Source of the DNA: an uncultured Lachnospiraceae bacterium
Lineage (GTDB): Bacteria > Bacillota > Clostridia > Lachnospirales > Lachnospiraceae
Assembly: GCA_910589265.1 (NCBI GenBank)
Contig: CAJUTQ010000101.1
Span: 1-64,000 of the forward strand
Length of the DNA stretch: 64,000 nucleotides
Direction: 5' to 3'
The notes beneath the pieces were generated by a model that was not told where the DNA came from, did no database searches, and was given only the letters and a program-made list of their open reading frames with translations. A program made the position numbers and the translations under genes. Shown piece by piece: positions 42,949 through 52,173 of this stretch. How positions within the stretch are numbered: position 1 is the stretch's first letter; each line of letters begins with the position of its first letter.

Positions 42949-44022
42949 ATGGCAACCATTAGCATTCCAAGCAACTACTATTCAGACTCTACGATTGTGC
43001 CTAATTCATTTATTGATCTTTTTATGGTTCATGCTAATGAGGCACAAATAAAAATTTATTTGTACTTATTAAGATGTGCTGGAAACTCCCAATCCGTTTC
43101 TGTCTCACAAATTGCAGATCAGTTCAACCATACAGAAAAAGACGTTATCCGCTCTTTAAAATACTGGGAAAGGGAAGGGCTTGTTGCTCTTTCAAAAGAT
43201 GACGAAAAAAACATATCCAGTATTGTTCTCCTTCCCTGCAATCGTCTTAAGGAAAACACCATTCCAGAAAAAAAAGAAGAAGAGAAAACCTCTCCCTTTG
43301 CAAAAGGGCAGATTGTCTCTCTTCCTGTGCCTGCCCCTGTAAAAAAATCTTCTTATTCTAAGGAACAGTTGATTTCTTTCCAGGAAGATGGAGACTTGCA
43401 GCAGCTTTTATTTATTACTGAACAATATTTGCAAAAACCTTTAAGTTCCTGGGAAATGAACACCTTATTTTATTTTTATGATTCCCTACACCTTTCTGCA
43501 GATTTAATTGAGTATCTTATTGAGTACTGCGTCAACAACAATCATAAAAATATGCGTTATATTGAAAAGGTGGCATTGGCCTGGGCAGAGGAAGGAATAG
43601 CCACGGTAGAACAGGCAAAGGCAAGTACCAACCATTTTAAGAAAGAATATTACGACATTTTAAAAGCATATGGCTTAAACTTAAATGGAAGAAATCCTGT
43701 TGACTCAGAAATTTCTTATATAAAACGGTGGACCACAGAATATGGATTTGATTTTGAATTAATTATTGAAGCTTGTAACCGTACAATGAATCAGATCCAC
43801 CAGGCCAATTTTGAATATACGGATACAATACTGAAAAACTGGAAAGCCGCCAAAGTTCACCATCCCTCTGACTTAGAGGCGCTGGATTTAAAGCATCAAA
43901 AAGCAAAATCTGATTCTCTACCATTAAAACATACTCCGTCTGTCCAAAGCAACCGCTTTAACAATTTTGAACAGCGGGCCTATGATTTGGACGAGCTGGA
44001 AAGTGAATTGTTAAGCAATTAA
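42949..44022 (+). CDS. DnaD-domain replication initiation protein
   Basis: The 357-residue protein starts at ATG behind CAGGAGG. The N-terminal winged-helix DDBH1 domain (about 15-95) reads FIDLFMVHANEAQIKIYLYLLRCAGNSQSVSVSQIADQFNHTEKDVIRSLKYWEREGLV. Two DnaD/DnaB C-terminal (DDBH2) repeats follow: about 165-225 (QLLFITEQYLQKPLSSWEMNTLFYFYDSLHLSADLIEYLIEYCV) and about 240-305 (YDILKAYGLNLNGRNPVDSEISYIKRWTTEYGFDFELIIEACNRT). DnaD/DnaB proteins help load the helicase at oriC. The DnaI/DnaC-type loader gene follows with a 27-base gap. Confidence 0.92.
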   Translation: MATISIPSNYYSDSTIVPNSFIDLFMVHANEAQIKIYLYLLRCAGNSQSVSVSQIADQFNHTEKDVIRSLKYWEREGLVALSKDDEKNISSIVLLPCNRLKENTIPEKKEEEKTSPFAKGQIVSLPVPAPVKKSSYSKEQLISFQEDGDLQQLLFITEQYLQKPLSSWEMNTLFYFYDSLHLSADLIEYLIEYCVNNNHKNMRYIEKVALAWAEEGIATVEQAKASTNHFKKEYYDILKAYGLNLNGRNPVDSEISYIKRWTTEYGFDFELIIEACNRTMNQIHQANFEYTDTILKNWKAAKVHHPSDLEALDLKHQKAKSDSLPLKHTPSVQSNRFNNFEQRAYDLDELESELLSN

Positions 44023-44049
44023 TGTATCTTCATTACAGAGGAGTTTCCT

Positions 44050-45024
44050 ATGCCTTTAAGCAATTTTGATTATGAGAAAATCTTTAGGGAATATGAAAAA
44101 AAGCAAATGCGTACATGGCATTTGCTAGACGAACGTCGCAGGGAAATTTATTGCCTTATTCCAGAATATAAAATATTGGATGAAAAAATTGCAGAACTCT
44201 CTGTTCGCCAAGGAAAAAAAAGAGTTATGGGAGATATGGATGCTATAAGCTCCCTAAGGAGTTCCCTAAAAGAGCTTTGTAAACAGAAGGAAAGTCTTCT
44301 TAAAACTTATCACTTTCCATCTGATTATTTAGAACCTCAATATGAATGTGAGGACTGTAAAGATACTGGGTATATCCATGGAGAAAAATGTCACTGTCTC
44401 AGGCAAGCTGTTATTGATCTTCTATATTCCCACTCTAATCTTAAATCTGTGCTGGATGAGGAAAATTTTTCCACTCTTTCCTTAAAATATTATTCACCAG
44501 AAATAAAACCTCTTATGAGAAAAATAATCGAAGAATGTTATAAATTTACAGAGTCTTTCAAAATCCACTACCAAAATATATTTTTTTATGGTAATGTAGG
44601 AGTAGGAAAAACTTTTTTAACCAATTGTATTGCGAAAGCTCTTATTGACAAAGGATTTTCTGTTATTTATTTTACATCCTTCCAGCTCTTTGAAATCCTT
44701 TCCAAAATTGTGTTTGATCGCAACAATTTTAAAGAAGAAAATCCTTATTATAAGGAGCATGTATTTCTAAGCGATTTATTAATTATTGATGATCTAGGCA
44801 CTGAGACGACAAATTCTTTTGTTTCCTCCCAACTATTTCAGATATTAAACGAAAGACATCTCCAACAAAAGGCAACGATTATTTCTACAAATCTTCCTTT
44901 CAAACAATTGATTGACTTATATTCTGAACGTACTTTTTCCAGAATTACAGGCAATTTTATTGTATTTAAATTAGAGGGAAAGGATATTCGATTGGAAAAA
45001 CGTAAACAGATTAATAGAAAGTAG
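44050..45024 (+). CDS. DnaI/DnaC-like helicase loader ATPase
   Basis: The 324-residue protein has a coiled-coil-prone N-terminus, a zinc-type element with CEDCKDTGYIHGEKCHC (about 98-115), and an AAA+ ATPase domain: Walker A YGNVGVGKTFLT (about 181-192), Walker B LLIIDDLGTET (about 240-250), ILNERHLQQKATIISTNLPF (sensor I) and ERTFSRITGNFIVFKLEGKDIR. This is the DnaC/DnaI/IstB-like loader that opens or closes the replicative helicase ring. Pairing with a DnaD protein just upstream supports a role in chromosome replication rather than transposition. Confidence 0.92.
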   Translation: MPLSNFDYEKIFREYEKKQMRTWHLLDERRREIYCLIPEYKILDEKIAELSVRQGKKRVMGDMDAISSLRSSLKELCKQKESLLKTYHFPSDYLEPQYECEDCKDTGYIHGEKCHCLRQAVIDLLYSHSNLKSVLDEENFSTLSLKYYSPEIKPLMRKIIEECYKFTESFKIHYQNIFFYGNVGVGKTFLTNCIAKALIDKGFSVIYFTSFQLFEILSKIVFDRNNFKEENPYYKEHVFLSDLLIIDDLGTETTNSFVSSQLFQILNERHLQQKATIISTNLPFKQLIDLYSERTFSRITGNFIVFKLEGKDIRLEKRKQINRK

Positions 45025-45032
45025 GAAAACAA

Positions 45033-46220
45033 ATGGCAAACCGCATCGAAAAGCGTAATCTTAGCACAATTCCAGTAGGCTCTCTTGGAATGATTCCTTT
45101 GGAAGGCTGTAAGGATCTTGGAAAAAAAATTGACCAATATCTTGTCAAGTGGAGAACCGACAGGAATAATGAGCATAAAACAAATCTTGCTTTTTCTGGG
45201 TACCAGCGAAACTCCTATATTTTAGACGCCAATGTCCCCCGATTTGGTACAGGAGAGGCAAAAGGCGTCATTAATGAGTCAGTCAGAGGATATGATTTGT
45301 TTCTTTTAGTTGATGTTGGAAATTACAGTTTAACCTATTCCCTTTGTGGATATGAAAACCATATGTCTCCTGATGACCATTATCAGGATTTAAAGCGCAT
45401 TATTGCCGCTGTAGGGGGTAAGGCTCGTAGAATTACTGTCATTATGCCTTTTTTATATGAAAGCAGACAGCATAAGAGAAATCATAGGGAGTCTTTAGAC
45501 TGCGCCATTGCTTTGCAAGAATTAGTCCGCATGGGAGTGGATAACATCATTACCTTTGACGCCCATGACGTTCGAGTTCAAAATGCCATTCCTCTTCATG
45601 GATTTGAAACTATCCAACCAGCCTATCAATTTATAAAAGGACTTCTTGGACGCACAAAAGATTTAAAAATTGATTCAAATCATATGATGATTGTCAGCCC
45701 TGACGAAGGAGGAATGGGACGAGCTATTTATATTGCCAATGTTTTAGGCCTTGACATGGGAATGTTTTATAAACGTAGAGATTATACCCAGATAGTAAAT
45801 GGTAGAAACCCCATCGTAGCCCATGAATTTTTAGGTTCTTCTGTTGAGGGAAAAGACATATTAGTCATTGACGATATTATCTCATCAGGGGAAAGTGTTC
45901 TAGAAGTAGCTACCGAATTAAAAGCAAAAAAAGCCAGACGAATTTTTATTGCTGCAACCTTTGGGCTTTTTACAGAAGGTCTTAAAATTTTTGATCATGC
46001 TTACGAAAATGGCATATTTAATCAAATATTAACGACGAATCTCATATATCAAACACCAGAGCTTCTCCAAAAGCCCTACTATATTAACTGTGATATGAGT
46101 AAGTACATTGCTTATATTATTGATACTCTTAATCATGATACTTCCATTAGCGATTTACTCAATCCCAATGATCGAATACAAAAACTAGTCAATAAGTACA
46201 AAAAAGGAAAGTTGAAATAA
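45033..46220 (+). CDS. prs: Ribose-phosphate pyrophosphokinase, long clostridial form
   Basis: The 395-residue enzyme makes PRPP from ribose-5-phosphate and ATP. It is longer than the usual 315 residues because of an N-terminal region and inserts, as in Lachnospiraceae homologues. Visible are FLLVDVGNYSLTYSLCG, ITVIMPFLYESRQHKR (about 133-148), DNIITFDAHDVRVQNAIPLHGFETI (about 170-194), MMIVSPDEGGMGRAIYIAN and the PRPP loop ILVIDDIISSGESVLEVATEL (about 277-297). It follows the helicase loader gene by 8 bases; terminator behind it. Confidence 0.92.
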   Translation: MANRIEKRNLSTIPVGSLGMIPLEGCKDLGKKIDQYLVKWRTDRNNEHKTNLAFSGYQRNSYILDANVPRFGTGEAKGVINESVRGYDLFLLVDVGNYSLTYSLCGYENHMSPDDHYQDLKRIIAAVGGKARRITVIMPFLYESRQHKRNHRESLDCAIALQELVRMGVDNIITFDAHDVRVQNAIPLHGFETIQPAYQFIKGLLGRTKDLKIDSNHMMIVSPDEGGMGRAIYIANVLGLDMGMFYKRRDYTQIVNGRNPIVAHEFLGSSVEGKDILVIDDIISSGESVLEVATELKAKKARRIFIAATFGLFTEGLKIFDHAYENGIFNQILTTNLIYQTPELLQKPYYINCDMSKYIAYIIDTLNHDTSISDLLNPNDRIQKLVNKYKKGKLK

Positions 46221-46247
46221 GAACATCCTTTTTAAGTAAGAAAATTA

Positions 46248-46298
46248 AAAACACTCCTGGGAAAATAGACAATTTACCTATTTTCCCAGGAGTGTTTT
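46248..46298. terminator. Strong bidirectional terminator between prs and the polyene operon
   Basis: A 21-bp perfect inverted repeat (arms contain ACTCCTGGGAAAATAG and CTATTTTCCCAGGAGT) is flanked by AAAA and TTTT, serving both convergent transcripts. Confidence 0.9.
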
Positions 46299-46315
46299 CT
46301 TATTCTATTCACTTT

Positions 46316-46762
46316 TTATATTTCTATGTCTTCTCGTATACTCTTTTCCATTTTTGAGTATCTCTCGTCTTCCTCAAGTCGTAAAACAGCATTTCTTTCA
46401 CGGTCAATGGCAACATTTTGGGTTTGAGACACTGCAAGCAACTCTCCTGTCTTCATATGGTAAAGCTTCTGCTCAAAACTATACTTTGCATATATAATAG
46501 GTATTTTATTTATTCTTGTTTTAATAATTAATTCATCATCATAATGAGCAGATTTTAAAAACTTACATTTGATTGCCAATGTCATATATACAATATTTTC
46601 ATCTCGAATATTTTTTATGTGATATCCAAATTTTTTTGCATAATCCAATCTTCCCAATTCAAACCATACAAAATAATTGGAATTGTGAACAATATTATAT
46701 GGATCACATTCAACTAAACGAACTTTTATAACGGTATCAACAACCCGCTTAAGCCTTTCCAT
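46316..46762 (-). CDS. Hotdog acyl thioesterase, last gene of the cyl-like operon
   Basis: The 148-residue protein belongs to the YbgC/4HBT hotdog family. The signature VECDPYNIVHNSNYFVWFELGRLDYAKKFGY carries the catalytic Asp (about residue 20) and the long substrate helix. The KSAHYDDELIIKTRINKIP strand region is typical. Such enzymes release acyl chains from CoA or ACP. It follows the ketosynthase gene by 23 bases and is the second thioesterase of the cluster; the first opens the operon. The group B Streptococcus cyl operon has, to my knowledge, no equivalent at this position. Confidence 0.85.
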   Translation of the reverse strand: MERLKRVVDTVIKVRLVECDPYNIVHNSNYFVWFELGRLDYAKKFGYHIKNIRDENIVYMTLAIKCKFLKSAHYDDELIIKTRINKIPIIYAKYSFEQKLYHMKTGELLAVSQTQNVAIDRERNAVLRLEEDERYSKMEKSIREDIEI

Positions 46763-46785
46763 AAACCATTTACCTCAACTTTATA

Positions 46786-49221
46786 CTATTTATGTTCTCT
46801 TCCAATAATCACACTGGCATGGGAACCGCCAAATGAAGTTGCTCCCACTGCTGCACATCGAATGGAGCTTTCTACTTTACGTTCAAGCAGCAATTCCCTA
46901 AATCCTTCAATATAGTCTGCTTGGTAATCACATACTTTTGGAATTTTATTCCTTGTAAGGGCATAAAGGCAGCTTAATAACCCAAATGTTCCAACAGAGC
47001 CTGATGCTGCCCCAATTAGGCTTGGTATAGAACGAACTGTTGTTTTATTATCCAATACACTTTTTATTAATTTTAGCTCATTTCTATCTACTCTTGGGAT
47101 ACTATAAGCAGTGGATGCATAATAATCAATCTTTTTGTTCCCAGACATTTTAACTGCATCGCACATACATTTACACCATGCCCTTTCATCTCCAAAACCA
47201 TTTAAATCTGGGTTATCTGAAGACAAAGAATATCCGTATACTTGGGCTAATATATTTGCCTTTCTCTCTATTGCATGCCTTTTCCTTTCCAAGACAAAAG
47301 CAGTGGAACCTTGTGATAAAATGACTCCCGTAGCATTTTTAGTAAATGGTTTTGCCCCGTTTTGTGACAAAAGATTCAACTTTTCATATCCCACTTGTAA
47401 AGTATCATTCCATTCATCAGCAGATAAGACTACAATTGCATCTGCTTTATTTTCTTTTAATAAAATGACTGCATATATGAACGCTTCCAATCCTGAAATA
47501 CTTCCTGCAGAAATAGTGGATGTTACCCCTTTTAACATATTACTAATGGAAAAATGACCAGGTGCAGCATTTAAAACTGTATTAGGAAAAAAATTTGCAT
47601 TCACACCTTGCATTCCATGAACTATCATGTTTCTGCTTACTGTCTCTATTGTCTCCAAAGGACCTGTCCCTGTGCCATAAATAACTCCTATTCTATGGGA
47701 TATACTAGGCGTTACTATAAGCCCTGAAGAAGATAAGGCCTCTCTCCCACTTACCATGACTAGCTTCGTGACATTGTCAATTCTTCGTAGAATTGCGCTT
47801 GGAATATATTTCTTATACAAAATTTGGGGGAAATCCCCTATGTACTTTGCGTGATACTCCTTACCTGCTGTATTGAGTTCTTTAATACAATCTGTCCCAT
47901 TCTCAAAAGTTTGAAATAATTCTTCAATATTGGCTCCACCGACACCTAAACAGCCCATACCTGTTATTACAATATCATCTACATCTCTTTCCATCACTTT
48001 TTCTGCGGAGCTGTCATGTTTACTTACAATTACAGAACAGTTATTTCCACCAAATGCAAATGAATTGGATAAAACCCCTTTAATATTTTCTTCTCTTGCC
48101 TTATTAGGAACAAAGTCAATTTCCATATCTTGCTCTTTAAAATGAATGGTAGGAGGGATCATTCCCTTTTCAATAGATAATAAAGAAAAAGCAATTTCCA
48201 CTGCTCCTGCTGCACCCATACAATGGCCAACAGAGGCTTTATTGCTAATTAACGGTATTTTTTTATCTTCCCGGCAAAATGCTTTCCAAGCTTTTGTCTC
48301 TGCCTGATCATTGGCTGGTGTTCCTGTTCCATGACCATTTATATAAGATATATCATTTATTGTATACCCTGCTTCTTTTAAAGCCATATTCATAGAGCGA
48401 ACTGCTCCGTTACCAGATAAATCTGGTGCTGTTGGATGATATGCATCCGCTGACAATCCATATCCTTTAATATCTGCTATGATTTTAGCCTTTCTTTTCC
48501 TTGCATGTTCATATGATTCCAATAAAAAAAATGCTGCTCCTTCTCCTATATTTATTCCTGTGCTTCCACTATAAGGTTTACAATGCTCTAATTCAATTGC
48601 TTTCAAAGCAGAAAACCCTGCAAAGGAAAATCGGCTTATAGGATCTACTCCCCCAACCAAAACGGCTTGGCATAGGCCATCTCTCAAAAAATCAGCTCCT
48701 AATCCCACTGCGTTTGCCCCTGATGAACAAGCTGTTGAAATTACTGATTTCGGTCCGCAAAAATTATAATTTTTTGCTAGAACATCTGCAACAGCATGCA
48801 ATGGGTACTGGCGTATATATTCTCCATCTGCCTTTTCTATGCCTTTCTCAATCCATGAGGTATGAAAAATATCAGCACTTAACATACCTCCTAGAGAGGT
48901 TCCCACCACTACTCCTACCTCTTCATTATCTAAATCAAAGTTTAGGATGCCTGATTCTATTATGCACTCATCAGAAGCATACAAGGCTAAATTCGAAGCT
49001 CTATCATACTTTATTTGATACTTATCAAAAAAAGTATGTACTCCTATATTTTCTTTCAATACTCCTGACATTGCCTTAACGTTTCCATCCAAATATGCAA
49101 ATTGATGTTTTGTAAGGCCGCTTTTTCCTGGAAAGAGCTTTTCTGCATTCTCTAATTTATTTTTACCTAATGAAGATACGATTCCATATCCAGTAATTAC
49201 AATTTTTTTATCTATATCCAT
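46786..49221 (-). CDS. Fused ketosynthase / chain-length-factor (CylI-like)
   Basis: I use ATG 49221 (MDIDKKIVITGYG) after GGAG; 811 residues. Residues 1-405 are a complete beta-ketoacyl synthase with Cys in STACSSG (about 165), His in NGHGTGT (about 297) and His in ASVGHCMGAAGA (about 333). Residues 415-811 are a second synthase fold that has lost all three: TISAGSISGLEA has Ser in place of Cys (about 574), the HGTGT site reads STAYSIP, and the second His site reads SLIGAASGSVGT. That is a ketosynthase-alpha/chain-length-factor pair in one chain, the core of type II polyketide synthases, and corresponds in position to cylI. It should set the polyene length. Confidence 0.88.
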   Translation of the reverse strand: MDIDKKIVITGYGIVSSLGKNKLENAEKLFPGKSGLTKHQFAYLDGNVKAMSGVLKENIGVHTFFDKYQIKYDRASNLALYASDECIIESGILNFDLDNEEVGVVVGTSLGGMLSADIFHTSWIEKGIEKADGEYIRQYPLHAVADVLAKNYNFCGPKSVISTACSSGANAVGLGADFLRDGLCQAVLVGGVDPISRFSFAGFSALKAIELEHCKPYSGSTGINIGEGAAFFLLESYEHARKRKAKIIADIKGYGLSADAYHPTAPDLSGNGAVRSMNMALKEAGYTINDISYINGHGTGTPANDQAETKAWKAFCREDKKIPLISNKASVGHCMGAAGAVEIAFSLLSIEKGMIPPTIHFKEQDMEIDFVPNKAREENIKGVLSNSFAFGGNNCSVIVSKHDSSAEKVMERDVDDIVITGMGCLGVGGANIEELFQTFENGTDCIKELNTAGKEYHAKYIGDFPQILYKKYIPSAILRRIDNVTKLVMVSGREALSSSGLIVTPSISHRIGVIYGTGTGPLETIETVSRNMIVHGMQGVNANFFPNTVLNAAPGHFSISNMLKGVTSTISAGSISGLEAFIYAVILLKENKADAIVVLSADEWNDTLQVGYEKLNLLSQNGAKPFTKNATGVILSQGSTAFVLERKRHAIERKANILAQVYGYSLSSDNPDLNGFGDERAWCKCMCDAVKMSGNKKIDYYASTAYSIPRVDRNELKLIKSVLDNKTTVRSIPSLIGAASGSVGTFGLLSCLYALTRNKIPKVCDYQADYIEGFRELLLERKVESSIRCAAVGATSFGGSHASVIIGREHK

Positions 49222-49229
49222 AATATTTA

Positions 49230-50330
49230 TTACTCCATTTTTAAATCCCAGCTCATGGGCCTCACAAATGGGGATGATATTGTACATGCCTCTATTTCTT
49301 CGCCACTATTTTTCTTTATTTTATATTTTAGTCCAGATTGTGCATATGGATCATCTAATAACAAAATTCCTATTTGTTTTTCTAGTTTCAGTGAAAAAAT
49401 AGAATATACTACATAACCAATGTGCTCCTCTTCTATATATACTTTTTCTCCTGAAAGATTGGAAAAATCACCTTGGCACATAAACCCCACAGAATGCTTC
49501 TGTACACCATTTTCAAAAATCTCCTGCAATTTATTATATCCAATATATTCAGACTTATCGTATTGTATATGCCATTGTTGTTCTAATTCCATAATATTTC
49601 CAAACTCTTTCTTTTCTCTTAAAAAGTTGGGTTGGTGCACTTCCAAAATTGCCATCTCAAGGACGTCTAAGCCTCCTTCAGAAAATAAATGTTCTAATTT
49701 CTCTCCTTCTCTTATTACTCTCTCATAGACAAGACTTCCCACTTGTTGGGATCCTAATACAAAATATCCATATTCACTTGTCCTGCCTATTCTCATAACT
49801 TGAATTATCTCACCATCTATCTCAATATCTGTAGATACCCTTAGCGGCAGGGAACCTACATCAATATTCAGAGCATTTTTTACTAGTTTCCATGAATATG
49901 GGCCTTCTATTGATATTGCTGTAAATTGTCCATCCATACATTGAATATTTACTTGGGAATAATTTTCACTGTTATTTAGAAGCCACTTTTTTGTACTGCC
50001 TGCATGCTCCCATGGCGTAATTACCATATAATTCTTTTCTTGTCTTAGTATAAATACACTAGCTACAACTTCTGCTTCCTCATTTAAAAAATAACATTCA
50101 CTTATATTTCCAACATTTAAATATTGAATTTCTTTTGTTGCCAATTTCTCCAAAAATTCACTAGCCTCTGCGCCAGAAATGATATATATGCCGTATCCAC
50201 TACAGTCATATACCATAGCGCCGTTTCTTAAAGCATTATATTCTTCCTGAATATTTCCAAAATTTTTTATTACTTTTCCGTCTTCAATATTTCCATACAC
50301 TGGTTCTTTTACATACATGCTTTCTAACAT
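49230..50330 (-). CDS. GcvT-fold aminomethyltransferase-like protein (CylF-like)
   Basis: The 366-residue protein has the GcvT/YgfZ folate-binding fold: RNGAMVYDCSGYGIYIISGAEASEFLEKLATKEIQYLNVGNISECYFLNEEAEVVASVFILR (about 36-97), VMRIGRTSEYGYFVL (about 178-192), LDVLEMAILEVHQPNF (about 224-239) and a C-terminal barrel (GYVVYSIFSLKLEKQIGILLL). No other glycine-cleavage genes adjoin, so it is not housekeeping GcvT. Its place between ABC permease and ketosynthase equals cylF in the streptococcal granadaene operon, where its role is also unclear. It may act as a folate-dependent one-carbon or tailoring enzyme. ATG follows AAGGAG. Confidence 0.8.
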   Translation of the reverse strand: MLESMYVKEPVYGNIEDGKVIKNFGNIQEEYNALRNGAMVYDCSGYGIYIISGAEASEFLEKLATKEIQYLNVGNISECYFLNEEAEVVASVFILRQEKNYMVITPWEHAGSTKKWLLNNSENYSQVNIQCMDGQFTAISIEGPYSWKLVKNALNIDVGSLPLRVSTDIEIDGEIIQVMRIGRTSEYGYFVLGSQQVGSLVYERVIREGEKLEHLFSEGGLDVLEMAILEVHQPNFLREKKEFGNIMELEQQWHIQYDKSEYIGYNKLQEIFENGVQKHSVGFMCQGDFSNLSGEKVYIEEEHIGYVVYSIFSLKLEKQIGILLLDDPYAQSGLKYKIKKNSGEEIEACTISSPFVRPMSWDLKME

Positions 50331-50360
50331 ATTCTTTTCTCCTTGTAGAAATTATTCAAA

Positions 50361-51248
50361 CTATATTTCTTTCTTTTTAACTCCATATTTCATAAAGTAC
50401 AATCCCATAAATACAACCATAACGGCAACGACAAATAATATAGATATTTCCCCAGAAATATTGTTTGTTCTTATTTGCAGCTTTACTCCATAATCATATT
50501 GATAGTTATTAATAATTTCCTCAGAAAAGCTTCCAAAACATTCAGGTATAGAATCTTTCATTAAGATTTTTCTAAATACAGATGCAATATGACCAAACGG
50601 CAAACATTTCAATACATTTTGTATTATTTCTGGCAGAGAACCAATGGGAACATAGAGTCCATTTAAAAATCCTATTACTGTCCCCATTACTAAACTAATG
50701 GATGAAAACGCACTTGACGTTTTAATGTATGCAATAATAAATCCAAGAAACGCAGCATTCATACTTGTAGAAATAATAATAAATCCTACACATTGTAAAA
50801 TCTGTTGAAAGGTAAATAAATAACCTGTTACAAAATATATGTATACTGTATAAACTCCTAATGCAATTGTACTTATAATTGTTCCAATTATTATGCATGA
50901 AATCATCCCAGCCAACGGATAGGCCATTATTGATAAGGGAGAGCTTTTGAAATCCATACTTTTCTTCTTTTCAATATCCTCTACAATGGTTCCATATCCT
51001 CCTAAGGTGCTTGTTACCGTTGTAATAGACAATAACCCTGCAAGAATCCAGCTGTTAATTAAATATGAAATTTTATCCTCATCAACCAAATTATTTGTAT
51101 TTTCAACAACTGTGTCAATTTGTAATTGTGCTAAAAACAAAATATATAAAACAATTACAATTAGTACTGCTAATAGAGAAAAAAATACTGCTGTTTTATC
51201 TCTAAAATATATTTTTAAATTACGTCCACATATTTTTCTAATGCTCAT
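50361..51248 (-). CDS. ABC-2 type exporter permease (CylB-like)
   Basis: The 295-residue protein has six membrane helices: FSLLAVLIVIVLYILFLA, ILAGLLSITTVTSTLGGYG, LAGMISCIIIGTIISTIALGVYTVYIYF, QCVGFIIISTSMNAAFLGFIIAYI, AFSSISLVMGTVIGFLNGLYVPIGSLP and ISILFVVAVMVVFMGLYFM. The GLYVPIGSLPEIIQNVLKCLPFGH loop is the ABC-2 signature of lipid, polyketide and antibiotic exporters. It partners the ATPase encoded 8 bases upstream and corresponds to cylB. I infer export of the acyl/polyene product. The cylE position downstream is empty: the gap to the GcvT-like gene is only 30 bases. Confidence 0.88.
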   Translation of the reverse strand: MSIRKICGRNLKIYFRDKTAVFFSLLAVLIVIVLYILFLAQLQIDTVVENTNNLVDEDKISYLINSWILAGLLSITTVTSTLGGYGTIVEDIEKKKSMDFKSSPLSIMAYPLAGMISCIIIGTIISTIALGVYTVYIYFVTGYLFTFQQILQCVGFIIISTSMNAAFLGFIIAYIKTSSAFSSISLVMGTVIGFLNGLYVPIGSLPEIIQNVLKCLPFGHIASVFRKILMKDSIPECFGSFSEEIINNYQYDYGVKLQIRTNNISGEISILFVVAVMVVFMGLYFMKYGVKKKEI

Positions 51249-51256
51249 CTTTTAAT

Positions 51257-52162
51257 TTATTCCTCCATTATATTTAAAAATACATCGTCTATAGTTCCAT
51301 GTTTCATCTCAAAAGGCGATACTCGCTGGATTTCTTCCATATATTTTAAAATACGAATAGCTTCTATAGGTTCTGAAATGTTCATTTCAATACCTTCTAA
51401 AATATTTTTAAATTCTATTTTTTTCTGTTTCAAATAAGTCAGCACTTCTTCACTTGGATGATAAATACTAAGTATATCTGTGGTGTATTTTTCTTTTAAC
51501 TTATTAGGTGTTCCTTCAAGAATAATTTCACCCTTTTTTAAAATAGTAATTTTATCTGCATTTGCAGCTTCTTCCATATAATGTGTCGTCAAAAAAACTG
51601 TCATGCTATTTTTTTTTTGCATAGTTGCTATTGTCTGCCAAATTGACTGACGGGTTTTAGGATCCAGTCCTGTCGTTGGCTCATCTAAAAAGAGAATATG
51701 TGGTTGATTTATCAAAGCCCTAGCAATATCAGCCCTCCTTTTTTGTCCTCCTGACAGTTTTCCATATTTCTTATGTAATATATCTGAACACCCAGTAATT
51801 TCAGAAGCTTTATTTATCCTTTCTTCTAACTCTGAACCACTGTAGCCATAAAAAGAACCTCTCACTGACAAATTTTCTTTTATTGTTAACAATTCATCCA
51901 ATACACCATTTTGAAAAACAACGCCTATTTCATTTCTTATTTTTTTGTCTTCCTTTCCTAGAGAATTTCCATTGATTATTACCTGTCCTTCATCTTGTCT
52001 CATTAGTGTTGAAAGGATGTTAATCGTTGTAGATTTTCCAGCTCCATTCACTCCCAAAAAAGCAAACAAACTTCCTTTATCCACATCAAAGGTTATTCCT
52101 TTCACTGCTTCTGTCGCTCCATATCTTTTTTTCAATCCTTTCACTTCTATAACCTTGCTCAT
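51257..52162 (-). CDS. ABC exporter ATP-binding protein (CylA-like)
   Basis: The 301-residue ATPase has Walker A GVNGAGKST (37-45), the DrrA/CcmA-type VFQNGVLDELLTIKENL region, the signature KLSGGQKRRADIARAL (about 134-149), Walker B ILFLDEPTTGLDPKTR (about 155-170) and an H-loop FLTTHYMEEA. The extra C-terminal domain (about 225-301) is typical of drug/polyketide exporters. It forms the exporter with the permease encoded next and occupies the cylA position. Confidence 0.92.
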   Translation of the reverse strand: MSKVIEVKGLKKRYGATEAVKGITFDVDKGSLFAFLGVNGAGKSTTINILSTLMRQDEGQVIINGNSLGKEDKKIRNEIGVVFQNGVLDELLTIKENLSVRGSFYGYSGSELEERINKASEITGCSDILHKKYGKLSGGQKRRADIARALINQPHILFLDEPTTGLDPKTRQSIWQTIATMQKKNSMTVFLTTHYMEEAANADKITILKKGEIILEGTPNKLKEKYTTDILSIYHPSEEVLTYLKQKKIEFKNILEGIEMNISEPIEAIRILKYMEEIQRVSPFEMKHGTIDDVFLNIMEE

Positions 52163-52173
52163 ACTATCTTCAC

